Under the pieces are notes generated by a model that ran no database searches, was not told the DNA's origin, and worked only from the letters and a program-made list of their open reading frames with translations. From Clostridia bacterium (GTDB taxonomy: Bacteria > Bacillota_A > Clostridia > Oscillospirales > CAG-272), in contig JAFVXC010000009.1 of the NCBI GenBank assembly GCA_017501345.1, positions 1 through 64,000 of the forward strand: 64,000 nt of DNA, given 5' to 3'. Of this stretch, positions 7,184 to 15,879 are shown piece after piece (within the stretch, counting starts at the first letter, position 1; the number at the start of each line of letters is the position of its first letter). The translations under genes and the position numbers were made by a program.

Positions 7184-8315
7184 CTTGTGCACAAAGAAAG
7201 CGCTCTCGCTGTATATCCATATCCCGTTTTGCGTACAGAAGTGTAATTACTGCGATTTTTGCTCCTTTCCCCGTGCGACGGAGGATTTGAAGGCGCGTTA
7301 TGTGTTCGAGCTGGTGCGGCGCATCTCCTCTATGGCGGAGGCTTGTCGCGGATATCGCGTAGAGACGATCTATTTCGGCGGCGGAACGCCGACCTTGCTT
7401 CCTGCACGGGATATCGCGCGTGTGCTTGAAGCGGTCAGTGCGCATTACAGTCTGTCCGATACTGCCGAGATTTCGGTGGAGTGCAACCCGGGAACGGTGG
7501 ACGGGGAATATCTTGCGGCTCTTCGCGCGTCGGGGGTAAATCGTCTCAGTGTAGGACTTCAGTCGTCAAGCGAGGCGGAGCTTCGTCTCCTCGGACGGAT
7601 CCACACGGCGGAGGATTTTCTTCGTTGTATGGATGACGCGCGTACGGCAGGCTTTGATAATTTATCGGCGGACGTGATGTTCGGCATCCCCGCGCAGACG
7701 CCCGAATCCTTCCGTGAGACCCTGCGCTTTGCGCTTTTGGCAGAGCCTTCGCATATATCTGCGTACGGGCTGAAAATTGAAGAAGGGACGCCCTTCGGAC
7801 GACAGCGGGAGCAGCTCGTGCTCCCCGACGAGGACAGCGAGGACGAGATGTATCGCAATGCTGTGGATATCCTTATGCGTCACGGATTCGAGCGCTATGA
7901 GATCAGTAATTTTGCGAGACCCGGGTACGAATCACGGCACAATCTTGCGTACTGGACACAGAAGGACTATCTCGGATTCGGTGTGGCGGCGCATTCGTAT
8001 TTTGAGAACGAGCGCTTCGGCGCGTCACGCGATCTTGGTGCCTTTCTCCGCGGTGAGGACGTCACGGAGAGCCGTGAAGCGATCTCCGCAGAAGAACGGA
8101 GACGTGAATATCTGATGCTGCGTATGCGCCTTGAACGGGGTGTAGAGCGGTCGGATTTTGATCTCCGATTCGGAAGTGGTGCGTTTGACCGCCTTTACGG
8201 AGAGAAGCTCAGACGCTATATAGCGGGCGGCTTCGTCCGCGAGACGGACGACGGCTACGCCTTCACCACGGCAGGATTCCGCGTGAGCAACTATATTTTG
8301 TCGGAGTTATTATAA
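7173..8315 (+). CDS. hemW: Radical SAM family heme chaperone HemW
   Basis: 380 residues. The radical SAM cluster motif CX3CX2C is at Cys20, Cys24 and Cys27 ([10 protein letters not shown]), followed by the SAM-binding GGGTP motif and the NxGLQS segment of the HemN/HemW family. Length and neighbour (lepA) favour HemW, the heme-inserting chaperone, over coproporphyrinogen dehydrogenase HemN, which is longer. Translation starts inside the last codons of lepA. The client in this anaerobe is unknown. Confidence 0.92.
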   Translation: MNRNLCTKKALSLYIHIPFCVQKCNYCDFCSFPRATEDLKARYVFELVRRISSMAEACRGYRVETIYFGGGTPTLLPARDIARVLEAVSAHYSLSDTAEISVECNPGTVDGEYLAALRASGVNRLSVGLQSSSEAELRLLGRIHTAEDFLRCMDDARTAGFDNLSADVMFGIPAQTPESFRETLRFALLAEPSHISAYGLKIEEGTPFGRQREQLVLPDEDSEDEMYRNAVDILMRHGFERYEISNFARPGYESRHNLAYWTQKDYLGFGVAAHSYFENERFGASRDLGAFLRGEDVTESREAISAEERRREYLMLRMRLERGVERSDFDLRFGSGAFDRLYGEKLRRYIAGGFVRETDDGYAFTTAGFRVSNYILSELL

Positions 8316-8494
8316 GCAGGGGCTTGCCCCTGCATCCCACTTGAAAGCTTTTTAGAAAAAGTTTTCAAGACTTTCAAAAACTTTTGCCGAAAATACTTTT
8401 TCGAGAAACGTTCTTGGAGAGGTCAAGGAGAAACTTCTTTCAAGAAGTTTCTTCTTGTGGGGGGCGGGGCAACGCCCCGAGATTAGGAGAACAT
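8316..8494. repeat. Transcribed palindrome cluster between hemW and smpB
   Basis: A run of palindromes: a perfect GCAGGGGC/GCCCCTGC hairpin, a CTTGAAA/TTTCAAG pair, a 22-base palindrome (8430-8451, arms GAAACTTCTT and AAGAAGTTTC around TC) and a GGGGC/GCCCC hairpin. The same 22-base palindrome followed by a GGGG...CCCC hairpin occurs at 47557-47612 between leuC and leuD. It has no coding content of its own. Confidence 0.7.
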
Positions 8495-8974
8495 ATGGCA
8501 GAGAACAATAAAAAAGCACAGCGCCCTGTGGCGGAAAACCGCAAGGCGTATCACGATTATTTCGTTGATGAGAAATATGAGGCGGGGATCGAGCTGTTCG
8601 GTACCGAGGTCAAGAGCATTCGCGGCGGACAGGTCAATCTGAAGGACAGCTACTGCGAGGTTCGGAACGGTGAGATCTTTGCGGTCGGCTTCCGCGTCAG
8701 CCCGTACGAGCAGGGAAATATCTTCAATCGCGATCCGATGCGCGAAAAGCGTCTTTTGATGCACAAGAGAGAGATTATGAAGCTGCACGGTCTTGTCTCG
8801 CAGAAGGGATACACGCTGATCCCGCTGCGCATCTATTTCGTCGGCTCACGGCTGAAAATGGAGATCGGGCTGTGTCGCGGTAAGAAGCTGTACGACAAGC
8901 GCGAGTCGATCGCGAAAAAGGAATCGAACCGCGAGATCGAGCGGCAGTTCAAATCGCATTCAAAATACGACTGA
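8495..8974 (+). CDS. smpB: SsrA-binding protein SmpB
   Basis: 159 residues from the ATG at 8495, preceded by TTAGGAGA. The open frame reaches back to 8384, but that part lies in the palindromic repeat and is not SmpB-like. The protein carries the family core: NRKAYHDYF, AGIELFGTEVKSIR, NLKDSYCEV, the basic GLCRGKKLYDKRE region and a lysine/arginine-rich C-terminal tail. SmpB delivers tmRNA to stalled ribosomes for trans-translation. tmRNA itself is not in the window. Confidence 0.96.
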   Translation: MAENNKKAQRPVAENRKAYHDYFVDEKYEAGIELFGTEVKSIRGGQVNLKDSYCEVRNGEIFAVGFRVSPYEQGNIFNRDPMREKRLLMHKREIMKLHGLVSQKGYTLIPLRIYFVGSRLKMEIGLCRGKKLYDKRESIAKKESNREIERQFKSHSKYD

Positions 8975-9013
8975 CTGTGCGTCTAAGGTCGAATGCGGAT
9001 CAATATAAAAATG

Positions 9014-9049
9014 ACCCCGTCGGGATTTTCCCGACGGGGTTCTTTCTTT
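9014..9049. terminator. Terminator between smpB and hydA
   Basis: A 12-bp perfect stem (9014-9025 with 9029-9040), a three-base loop and TTCTTTCTTT after it. It lies between converging genes and could serve both. Confidence 0.8.
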
Positions 9050-9078
9050 ATGCGGTTATCGCAAGATCAGACGAGTGA

Positions 9079-10851
9079 TCAGTCCTTCTCGTCGAAGGGA
9101 ACACGCGCGTGGTAGTGCGTGTGGAGCAGCTCGTGTGCGAGATGCGAGTTGGGCTCACCGAGGAACTCGTCGTACAGCGCCTTGATCTGAGGATTGTTGT
9201 GGGACTGGCGGAGAACCTGTCTCTCATCCTCGGAGTAGAGTGCCTTTGCACGCTTTTCCTTATAGGTGTCCATAATATCGGCATCCTCATTGGGGAGGAA
9301 GCACTCTCTGACGTAAGGCTGACCGCCGCCGTTGATACAGCCGCCGGGGCAACCCATGATCTCGATGAAGTGGTACTTGCTCGTTCCTGCGCGGATCTCG
9401 TCAAGAAGAACCTTTGCATTCTTCATACCGTGAGCAACGGCAACGTTGACGGTCATACCGCCGAGCGTAAGGCTTGCTTCCTTAATGCCGTCGAAGCCTC
9501 TGACAGCCTCGAACTTGATCGCCTCGTGCTCCTTGCCGGTGAGGACGTAGTGAGCGGTTCTGAGAGCCGCCTCCATAACGCCGCCCGTAACACCGAAGAT
9601 GACGCCGGCGCCGGTGTATTCACCGATGACGTCGTTGTCGAATTCCTCGTCGGGAAGCTTAACGAAGTTGATGCCGCTTCTCTTGATCAGCTTGCCGAGC
9701 TCACGCGTCGTGAGAACTGCGTCGACGTCTGCGAGACCCTTGGTCTTCAGATCTTCTCTTTCCTTCTCGAACTTCTTTGCGGTACAAGGCATGATCGAGA
9801 CAACGAACATATCCTCGGGAGCAATGCCGACCTTTGCAGCATAGTAGTGCTTCAGGACTGCGCCGAACATTTCGTGAGGAGACTTGCAGCTCGAAACGTG
9901 ATCGAGGCAGTCGCCGTAGTAGTACTCTGCGTAATTGATCCATCCGGGCGAGCAGGAGGTGAGCATCGGGAGCGCACCGCCGTTCTTGATTCTGGAGATC
10001 AGCTCGGTAGCCTCCTCCATAATGGTGAGGTCAGCTGCGTAGTTGGTATCGAATACCTTCTTGAAGCCGAGACGACGGAGAGCCGCAACCATCTTGCCGG
10101 TTACGGGCGTGCCGATCTTCATACCGAATTCCTCGCCGAGCGCTGCTCTGACTGCAGGAGCGGTCTGAACGACAACGTACTTGCCTGCCTTCATAGCGTC
10201 GTCGACCTTGTCGATCTCGCTCTTTTCCATCAGAGCACCGGTGGGGCAAACGTTGACACACTGGCCGCAGAGGATACAGGGCGATTCGGTGAAGCTTCTG
10301 TTCTCGGCAGGGCCGATGATGGTTTTGAAGCCTCTGTTCTGGAAGCCGATGATGCCGTTACCGTGTGCATTCGAGCAACGAGCAACGCATCTGCCGCAGA
10401 GGACACACTTGGAGGTGTCTCTTACGATCGAGGGGCTGAGCATATCGACCGTGGTCTCGGTCTTGGTGCCACAGAACATATCATCTCTTGCACCCGTGAG
10501 GCGAGCGACGTGGAGAAGCTCACACTTTTCGTTCTTATCACAGGTCTGGCAGAGCATCGAATGGTTGGAGAGCAGGAGCTCGACCGATGCACGGCGAGCC
10601 GCAACTGCCTTCGGGGAGGAGATCGTGATCTCCATACCCTCGTTTATGGGATATACGCAGGATGCGACAAGTCCTCTCGCACCGGTTGCCTCAACGAGAC
10701 ATACGCGGCAGGAGCCCTTGTTGCATTCGCCGTGGTTGAAGGCGCACAGCGTGGGGATCTCATATCCGCAAGCCTTTGCCGCCTCAAGGATGGTAAGGCC
10801 TTCTTCTACCTGATAGGGAATGCCTTCAATCTTTATATTAATCTTTGCCAT
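9079..10851 (-). CDS. hydA: [FeFe]-hydrogenase catalytic subunit HydA, bifurcating type
   Basis: 590 residues. Domains in order: [2Fe-2S] ferredoxin domain (Cys-rich segment about 35-65), His/Cys [4Fe-4S] segment (NHSMLCQTC), two [4Fe-4S] motifs (CVLCGRC and CILCGQC), then the H-cluster domain with L1 TSCSPGW, L2 MPCTAKKFE and L3 MGCPGGCINGGGQP. It reduces protons or oxidises H2. With HydB and HydC directly upstream it matches the trimeric group A3 enzymes that couple NADH and ferredoxin oxidation to H2 formation; bifurcation is inferred from this gene set. L1 has Ser where many members have a second Cys. The maturases HydE, HydF and HydG are not in the window. Confidence 0.95.
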   Translation of the reverse strand: MAKINIKIEGIPYQVEEGLTILEAAKACGYEIPTLCAFNHGECNKGSCRVCLVEATGARGLVASCVYPINEGMEITISSPKAVAARRASVELLLSNHSMLCQTCDKNEKCELLHVARLTGARDDMFCGTKTETTVDMLSPSIVRDTSKCVLCGRCVARCSNAHGNGIIGFQNRGFKTIIGPAENRSFTESPCILCGQCVNVCPTGALMEKSEIDKVDDAMKAGKYVVVQTAPAVRAALGEEFGMKIGTPVTGKMVAALRRLGFKKVFDTNYAADLTIMEEATELISRIKNGGALPMLTSCSPGWINYAEYYYGDCLDHVSSCKSPHEMFGAVLKHYYAAKVGIAPEDMFVVSIMPCTAKKFEKEREDLKTKGLADVDAVLTTRELGKLIKRSGINFVKLPDEEFDNDVIGEYTGAGVIFGVTGGVMEAALRTAHYVLTGKEHEAIKFEAVRGFDGIKEASLTLGGMTVNVAVAHGMKNAKVLLDEIRAGTSKYHFIEIMGCPGGCINGGGQPYVRECFLPNEDADIMDTYKEKRAKALYSEDERQVLRQSHNNPQIKALYDEFLGEPNSHLAHELLHTHYHARVPFDEKD

Positions 10852-10865
10852 TGTAACCTTCCCCC

Positions 10866-12752
10866 TTATTTCTTTTCAATAGCCTTGATCTTCTTACAAG
10901 AATCCATACACAGACCGCACTTGATGCACTTCGACGAGTCGATGACTCTCGAGGGCAGCTTGTGTCCGGGTGCTACGTAGTCGGTCTTCGAGATCGCGTT
11001 GACGGGGCACTGTCTTTCGCAAAGTCCGCATCCGATGCACTTCTCCTGATCGATCACGTAGCTCATCAGGTTCTTACATACCTTAGCGGGGCACTTCTTG
11101 TCGACGATGTGTGCGATGTACTCGTCTCTGAAGGAAGCGAGGGTCGACAGAACGGGGTTAGCCGCAGTCTGACCGAGCGCGCAAAGCGAGCCCGTCTTGA
11201 TGGTTTCTGCGAGAGCCTCGAGCTCTTCGAGATCCTTCATCGTTGCCTTGCCGTCGCAGATCTTCACGAGGTACTCAAGCAGTCGCTTGGTACCGATACG
11301 GCAGGGCGAGCACTTGCCGCAGGATTCGTCGCAGATGAATTCCATATAGAACTTTGCAACGTCAACCATACAGTTGTCTTCGTCCATAACGATCGCGCCG
11401 CCCGATCCCATCATCGAGCCCTTGGCAACGAGGTTGTCGAAGTCGATCGGGGTGTCGAGATCCTTTTCGGTCAGACAGCCGCCCGAGGGGCCACCGGTCT
11501 GGATCGCCTTGAACTTCTTGCCGCCGGGAATGCCGCCGCCGATGTCGTAGATCAGCTCGCGGAGGGTCGTACCCATCGGAACCTCAACGAGGCCGACGTT
11601 GTTGACCTTGCCGCCGAGTGCGAATACCTTCGTACCCTTCGAGCGCTCGGTTCCGAGCTTTGCGATGCTTTCAGCTCCGTTGCGGAGGATGTAGGGAACA
11701 CACGCGAGGGTCTCGACGTTGTTTACGATCGTGGGGCAGCCCCAAAGACCCTTGACTGCAGGGAACGGAGGACGGGGACGAGGCATACCTCTCTGACCCT
11801 CGATGGAGTTCAGAAGTGCAGTCTCCTCGCCGCAGACGAATGCGCCTGCACCGAGACGGATGTGTGCACGGAAGGAGAAGCCTGTTCCGAGGATGTTGTC
11901 GCCGAGGAGGCCGAGCTCTTCTGCCTGCTTGATCGCAAGTCTCAGACGGTTGACGGCGATCGGGTACTCTGCTCTGACGTAGAAGTAGCCGTTCTGTGCG
12001 CCGATCGCATAGCCTGCGATTGCCATACCCTCGATAACTGCAAGGGGGTTACCCTCGAGGATCGAGCGGTCCATAAATGCGCCGGGGTCACCCTCGTCGC
12101 CGTTACAAACAACGTACTTGTCGCCGTCGGGCTGTGCGTAAGCAAACTGCCACTTTCTGCCCGAGGGGAAGCCGCCGCCGCCGCGTCCGCGGAGACCCGA
12201 GTCGAGAACCTGCTGAATAACGTCAGCGCGGTCCATCTTCAGAGCCTTTGCAAGGCCTGCGAAGGCACCGGTGCCGAGAGCCTCGTTGATGTCCTCGGGG
12301 TTGATCTCGCCACAGCCGTGCAGAGCGATTCTGACCTGCTTCTTGTAGAAGTTGATATCCTCCTGCTTTGCGACCTTTTCCTGAGTAGCGGGATCAACGT
12401 AAAGCAGTCTTTCGACGATCTCGCCGCCGATGATGTCCTTCTCGATGATCTCCTCGACGTCGTCTACCTTAACGAGACGGTAGAGGGTATCCTCGGGGTA
12501 GATCTTAACAAAGGGACCCTGCGAGCAGAAGCCGAAGCATCCGACGAGGTTGACCGAAACGCGGTCTGTAAGATTCTTCTCAACGAGAAGCTTTTCGATC
12601 TTTGCCTTGATGTCAGCGGAGTTGGACGAAAGGCATCCGGTACCGCCGCAAAGGAGAATGGCACGCTTGTGACCCTTGCCCGTGAACTTGTCGCTGAGGG
12701 AAGCGGTGCACGCTGCCTGTCTCTGTTCGAGCTCTTCAAAATTCTTAATCAT
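10866..12752 (-). CDS. hydB: NADH-binding hydrogenase subunit HydB (NuoF-like)
   Basis: 628 residues. A thioredoxin-like [2Fe-2S] N-terminal domain (GGTGCLSS and GCFGFC cysteines) precedes the NuoF core, with FMN/NADH motifs GLRGRGGGGFPSG and CNGDEGDPGAFMDR. A [4Fe-4S] motif CGKCSPCRIG and a C-terminal bacterial ferredoxin domain with CIGCGLCERQC and CIKCGLCMDSC complete the protein. This architecture is diagnostic for HydB of NAD-dependent, ferredoxin-linked hydrogenases. Its start overlaps the hydC stop (TGATG) and hydA begins 14 bp after its stop, so all three are one operon. Confidence 0.95.
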   Translation of the reverse strand: MIKNFEELEQRQAACTASLSDKFTGKGHKRAILLCGGTGCLSSNSADIKAKIEKLLVEKNLTDRVSVNLVGCFGFCSQGPFVKIYPEDTLYRLVKVDDVEEIIEKDIIGGEIVERLLYVDPATQEKVAKQEDINFYKKQVRIALHGCGEINPEDINEALGTGAFAGLAKALKMDRADVIQQVLDSGLRGRGGGGFPSGRKWQFAYAQPDGDKYVVCNGDEGDPGAFMDRSILEGNPLAVIEGMAIAGYAIGAQNGYFYVRAEYPIAVNRLRLAIKQAEELGLLGDNILGTGFSFRAHIRLGAGAFVCGEETALLNSIEGQRGMPRPRPPFPAVKGLWGCPTIVNNVETLACVPYILRNGAESIAKLGTERSKGTKVFALGGKVNNVGLVEVPMGTTLRELIYDIGGGIPGGKKFKAIQTGGPSGGCLTEKDLDTPIDFDNLVAKGSMMGSGGAIVMDEDNCMVDVAKFYMEFICDESCGKCSPCRIGTKRLLEYLVKICDGKATMKDLEELEALAETIKTGSLCALGQTAANPVLSTLASFRDEYIAHIVDKKCPAKVCKNLMSYVIDQEKCIGCGLCERQCPVNAISKTDYVAPGHKLPSRVIDSSKCIKCGLCMDSCKKIKAIEKK

Positions 12753-13240
12753 CAGTTTGCGCCTCCTTCTGCACGAAGCTCCTCAATGATTCCGGCAATT
12801 GCCGAAACTGCTACCTTCGGGTAGACCTTGCCGTTGATCGAAACTGCGGGAGCGATGCCGCAGGCACCGATGCAACGAAGAGCGTCGAGCGTAAACATTC
12901 CGTCTGCGGTCGTTTCGCCGGGAGCGATCGAGAGCAGCTCGGAGAACTTATCGAGAACCTGCTGTGCGCCCTTAACGTAGCACGCAGTACCGAGGCAAAC
13001 GCCTACGATGTACTTACCCTTCGGCTTGAGAGAGAAGAAGGAGTAGAAGGTAACAACGCCGTAGATCTCGGAAACGCTGATACCGGTTTTCTTGCTGACG
13101 ATCTCCTGAACGTCCAGCGGAATATAACCGTATTCCTTCTGGATGTCACTGAGGATCATCATCAAGGGGGTCTTTTCGTCGGCATATCTATCACAGATCG
13201 CGTTGATCTGCGCGACGGCCGTATCACTGATATGAGCCAT
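12752..13240 (-). CDS. hydC: NuoE-like [2Fe-2S] hydrogenase subunit HydC
   Basis: 162 residues, the usual NuoE/HydC length. Helical N-terminal part, then a thioredoxin-fold [2Fe-2S] domain with four cysteines (VCLGTACYVKG and LRCIGACGIAP). It passes electrons between HydB and HydA. It is the first gene of the operon: AAAGGAGGGC precedes its ATG, and the leader of about 100 nt starts at the promoter at 13348-13376. Confidence 0.95.
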   Translation of the reverse strand: MAHISDTAVAQINAICDRYADEKTPLMMILSDIQKEYGYIPLDVQEIVSKKTGISVSEIYGVVTFYSFFSLKPKGKYIVGVCLGTACYVKGAQQVLDKFSELLSIAPGETTADGMFTLDALRCIGACGIAPAVSINGKVYPKVAVSAIAGIIEELRAEGGAN

Positions 13241-13347
13241 TTTTTAGCCCTCCTTTAATTATTGACGAGTGATAACATTGAGCATCTGCCGTCCGTATGT
13301 CATCTGTATTTTGGTCAGAACACAGACGGCGGCATATTACATCCTAC

Positions 13348-13376
13348 ATTATAACAAACGAGTGCTCCGATGTCAA
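13348..13376 (-). promoter_or_regulatory. hydCBA promoter
   Basis: Minus-strand TTGACA (13371-13376), 17-bp spacer, TATAAT (13348-13353). The leader of about 100 nt can form a small GCCGTC/GACGGC hairpin. No convincing Rex operator was seen. The rest of the gap to 13565 holds the next promoter and a palindrome. Confidence 0.85.
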
Positions 13377-13439
13377 GAGGAAATGGGTCGGAATTTTTAC
13401 AATTTGATATATTTTTCACAAAATTTGCGTATGCTTTTG

Positions 13440-13455
13440 GTTAGCATTTGCTAAC
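13440..13455. promoter_or_regulatory. Palindrome upstream of the SGNH hydrolase promoter
   Basis: GTTAGC-ATTT-GCTAAC is a perfect 6-4-6 inverted repeat, 25 bp upstream of the -35 box of the hydrolase cassette. It is a possible operator or activator site; the regulator is unknown. Confidence 0.4.
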
Positions 13456-13480
13456 ATTCTATGCTTTTCGCGAAAATTTC

Positions 13481-13509
13481 TTGACAGTATAGGGAATGTA
13501 TGGTATACT
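13481..13509 (+). promoter_or_regulatory. Promoter of the SGNH hydrolase cassette
   Basis: TTGACA (13481-13486), 17-bp spacer, TATACT (13504-13509). The leader to the first ATG is about 50 nt, with GAAAGGGG as ribosome binding site. Confidence 0.85.
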
Positions 13510-13565
13510 GTTTTTTGTATATGAATTCGATTTTCGAAGGTCTTTTGTATTGAAAGGGGTCGTAT

Positions 13566-14693
13566 ATGTACGAGTTAATGAAGGAAACACAGGACGAGCT
13601 TCGCACCGTCACGGGGTATGAGGATGCTGTGTTTCACGACGCGAGGGAGGATTGCTTCCGCATCTACGGCATTTTTGAGCCGTACGGTGGAGGACGCTAT
13701 TGCCGCATTCCCGAATCGGTTGCCGAGGCAACGAACGAGGGGGTCAAGGGACGAAACCTGAATACCTCGGGCGGGCGTATCCGCCTGACGACCGATGCCT
13801 CATACATTGCGCTGTACTGTAAGGGCTGCAGAGTATATGATTCGGCGATCCTCGCACCCACAAATCAGCTCGGCTTCGATCTTTACATTGACGATCCGGA
13901 GGGTACGGGAAACGCTGCCTCCTCGGTGTTCGTTCGGACCATCCGTCCTCCCACGGGGCTAAAGGACGGTGCCTTTTGCGGCAAATTCGCTTTGCCCGAG
14001 GGCGAGCATTCCGTGACGATCAATTTCCCGCTATACGGCGGCTTTGACGAGCTTTACATCGGGCTTCCGATGGGGGCAACACTGAAGCCGGGGCTTCCGT
14101 ACGCAAATGAGAAGCCGATCGTGTTTTACGGCAGCTCGATCACGCAGGGTGCGGCTGCATCGCGACCGGGACTCGCATATACCTCGATCGTCTGCCGCAG
14201 GCTGAACGCCGATTACAGAAACCTCGGCTTTGCAGGCTCTGCGAGGGCAGAGGAGGCTATCGTCGATTATCTTGCATCGATCGATATGTGCTGTTTCGTG
14301 CTCGATTATGATCACAACGCGCCGAGCCTTGCACATTTGCGGGATACGCATTATACGGTGTATAAGCGCGTGCGTGATACGCACCCTGATATACCGATCC
14401 TGATGCTTTCGCGCCCCGACTTTCACACCTACAGCGGAAAGGGCGTTCTTCGGACGAATGATTCGATCAGGCGCAGAGACATCGTGATCGATACCTTCCG
14501 CAAGGCGCGCGCCGAGGGGGATACTCGCGTCTTTTTCATTGACGGAGAGAGCTTTTTCGCGGGACCGGACGAATGCGAATGCACGGTTGACGGCGTTCAT
14601 CCGAGCGATATCGGTATGCTGAAGATGGCAGATACGGTTCATCGCACGATGGTACGAATTCTGCGACGTATCCCCTTTTTGAAGGGCGAATGA
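13566..14693 (+). CDS. GxDLY/SGNH-type hydrolase, paralog 1
   Basis: 375 residues. An N-terminal beta-rich domain carries the GFDLYID motif (GxDLY). It is followed by an SGNH/GDSL esterase domain: block I GSSITQG with nucleophile Ser191, block II NLGFAG, block III-like DYDHNAP, and block V DGVHPSD with Asp342 and His345. Relatives are esterases acting on acylated carbohydrates; the substrate here is unknown. There is no signal peptide, so it should be cytoplasmic and act on an imported or intracellular ester. It is the first of three tandem paralogs on one transcript and is closest to paralog 2 along its whole length. Confidence 0.88.
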   Translation: MYELMKETQDELRTVTGYEDAVFHDAREDCFRIYGIFEPYGGGRYCRIPESVAEATNEGVKGRNLNTSGGRIRLTTDASYIALYCKGCRVYDSAILAPTNQLGFDLYIDDPEGTGNAASSVFVRTIRPPTGLKDGAFCGKFALPEGEHSVTINFPLYGGFDELYIGLPMGATLKPGLPYANEKPIVFYGSSITQGAAASRPGLAYTSIVCRRLNADYRNLGFAGSARAEEAIVDYLASIDMCCFVLDYDHNAPSLAHLRDTHYTVYKRVRDTHPDIPILMLSRPDFHTYSGKGVLRTNDSIRRRDIVIDTFRKARAEGDTRVFFIDGESFFAGPDECECTVDGVHPSDIGMLKMADTVHRTMVRILRRIPFLKGE

Positions 14694-14766
14694 CGGGGGA
14701 ACGATTTTTCAAAGCTACAGAAATACTCAATTATTACATTCTTATTTTTATTCGGAGGGAGCTTTT

Positions 14767-15864
14767 ATGTTTGAATTAACTCAGGAAAAGCAGGACGAGC
14801 TTCGTGCACTTTCTGCGTACGAGGACGTTGTCTATCACGATGCGCGGGAGGACTGCTTCCGCATTTACGGACTTTACGATCCGTACGGCGGAGGACGCTA
14901 TTGCCGTATGCCTGAGGACGTTGCCGAGGCGACGAGTGCTAAGGTCAAGGTAAGAAATCACTATACCTCGGGCGGCCGTATCCGTTTTACGACCGACGCC
15001 GAATATGTAGCTGTGTACGTTACGGGCAGTAAGCTCAGAGGAAGTGTGTTTGATCTTTATATCGATGATCCCAAGGTTGGCGGCAGAGCTCCCGCATCGG
15101 TCTTCGTTCATCCTCTCCGCATAGCTCCCGATTATGCGGAAACCGTATACGAGGGGAGGATCTGTCTTCCCGAGGGAGAGCATTCGATCACGCTGAACCT
15201 TCCGCTTCACCGCAGTATGCGGGAACTCTACATCGGACTTCCGGCGGGAGCAACGCTGAAGCCGGGTATCCCGTACGCAAACGAGAAGCCGATCGTTTTC
15301 TACGGCAGCTCGATCACGCAGGGTGTATCGGCGTCCCGTCCCGGCCTCTCGTACGTGTCACTTGCTTGCCGCAGGCTGAATGCCGACTTCCGTAATCTCG
15401 GTTTTTCGGGGGCTGCAAAGGCAGAGCCGACGATCGTTGATTATCTTGCTTCGATCGATATGTGCTGCTTCGTTCTGGACTACGATCACAACGCGCCGTC
15501 CCCCGAATATCTCCGCGAAACGCACTATAACCTTTATAAGCGCGTTCGTGATGCACATCCCGGTATGCCGATCCTGATGCTCTCGCGCCCGGGCTTTAAT
15601 ACTTATAATGCAAAAGGCACTCTCCGTACGGATGCCTCGATCGAACGCAGAGACGTTGTGATCGACACCTTCCGTGCGGCGCGTGCTGCGGGCGACGAGC
15701 TCGTATGGTACATCGACGGCGAGAGCTTTTTCTCGGGACCCGACGAGTGCGAATGCACGCTCGACGGCATCCATCCGAACGACATTGGTATGCTTAAGAT
15801 GGCAGACAGCGTGCACCGTACGCTGCTCCGCATCCTGAACGACGTACCGTTCCTGAATAACTGA
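14767..15864 (+). CDS. GxDLY/SGNH-type hydrolase, paralog 2
   Basis: 365 residues with the same two-domain plan as paralog 1. The GxDLY motif reads VFDLYID, with the first Gly replaced. Catalytic residues are Ser182 in GSSITQG and Asp333/His336 in DGIHPND. Long stretches are identical to paralog 1 (for example the IVDYLASIDMCCFVLDYDHN segment), so the pair is a fairly recent tandem duplication. It has its own strong ribosome binding site (CGGAGGGAG). The 73-bp gap before it is AT-rich and shows no terminator. Confidence 0.88.
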   Translation: MFELTQEKQDELRALSAYEDVVYHDAREDCFRIYGLYDPYGGGRYCRMPEDVAEATSAKVKVRNHYTSGGRIRFTTDAEYVAVYVTGSKLRGSVFDLYIDDPKVGGRAPASVFVHPLRIAPDYAETVYEGRICLPEGEHSITLNLPLHRSMRELYIGLPAGATLKPGIPYANEKPIVFYGSSITQGVSASRPGLSYVSLACRRLNADFRNLGFSGAAKAEPTIVDYLASIDMCCFVLDYDHNAPSPEYLRETHYNLYKRVRDAHPGMPILMLSRPGFNTYNAKGTLRTDASIERRDVVIDTFRAARAAGDELVWYIDGESFFSGPDECECTLDGIHPNDIGMLKMADSVHRTLLRILNDVPFLNN

Positions 15865-15879
15865 TAGGAGGATATGGCA

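Noticed and set aside
9109..10980. A 623-codon open frame opposite hydA and hydB
   Set aside because: It is the antisense shadow of two clear iron-sulfur proteins, without family motifs or ribosome binding site.
10962..12824. A 620-codon open frame opposite hydB
   Set aside because: Antisense shadow of hydB; composition follows the complementary codons.
13241..13347. Rex operator or riboswitch in the hydrogenase leader
   Set aside because: No TTGTTAA/TTAACAA-type palindrome and no recognised aptamer; only a short GCCGTC/GACGGC hairpin.
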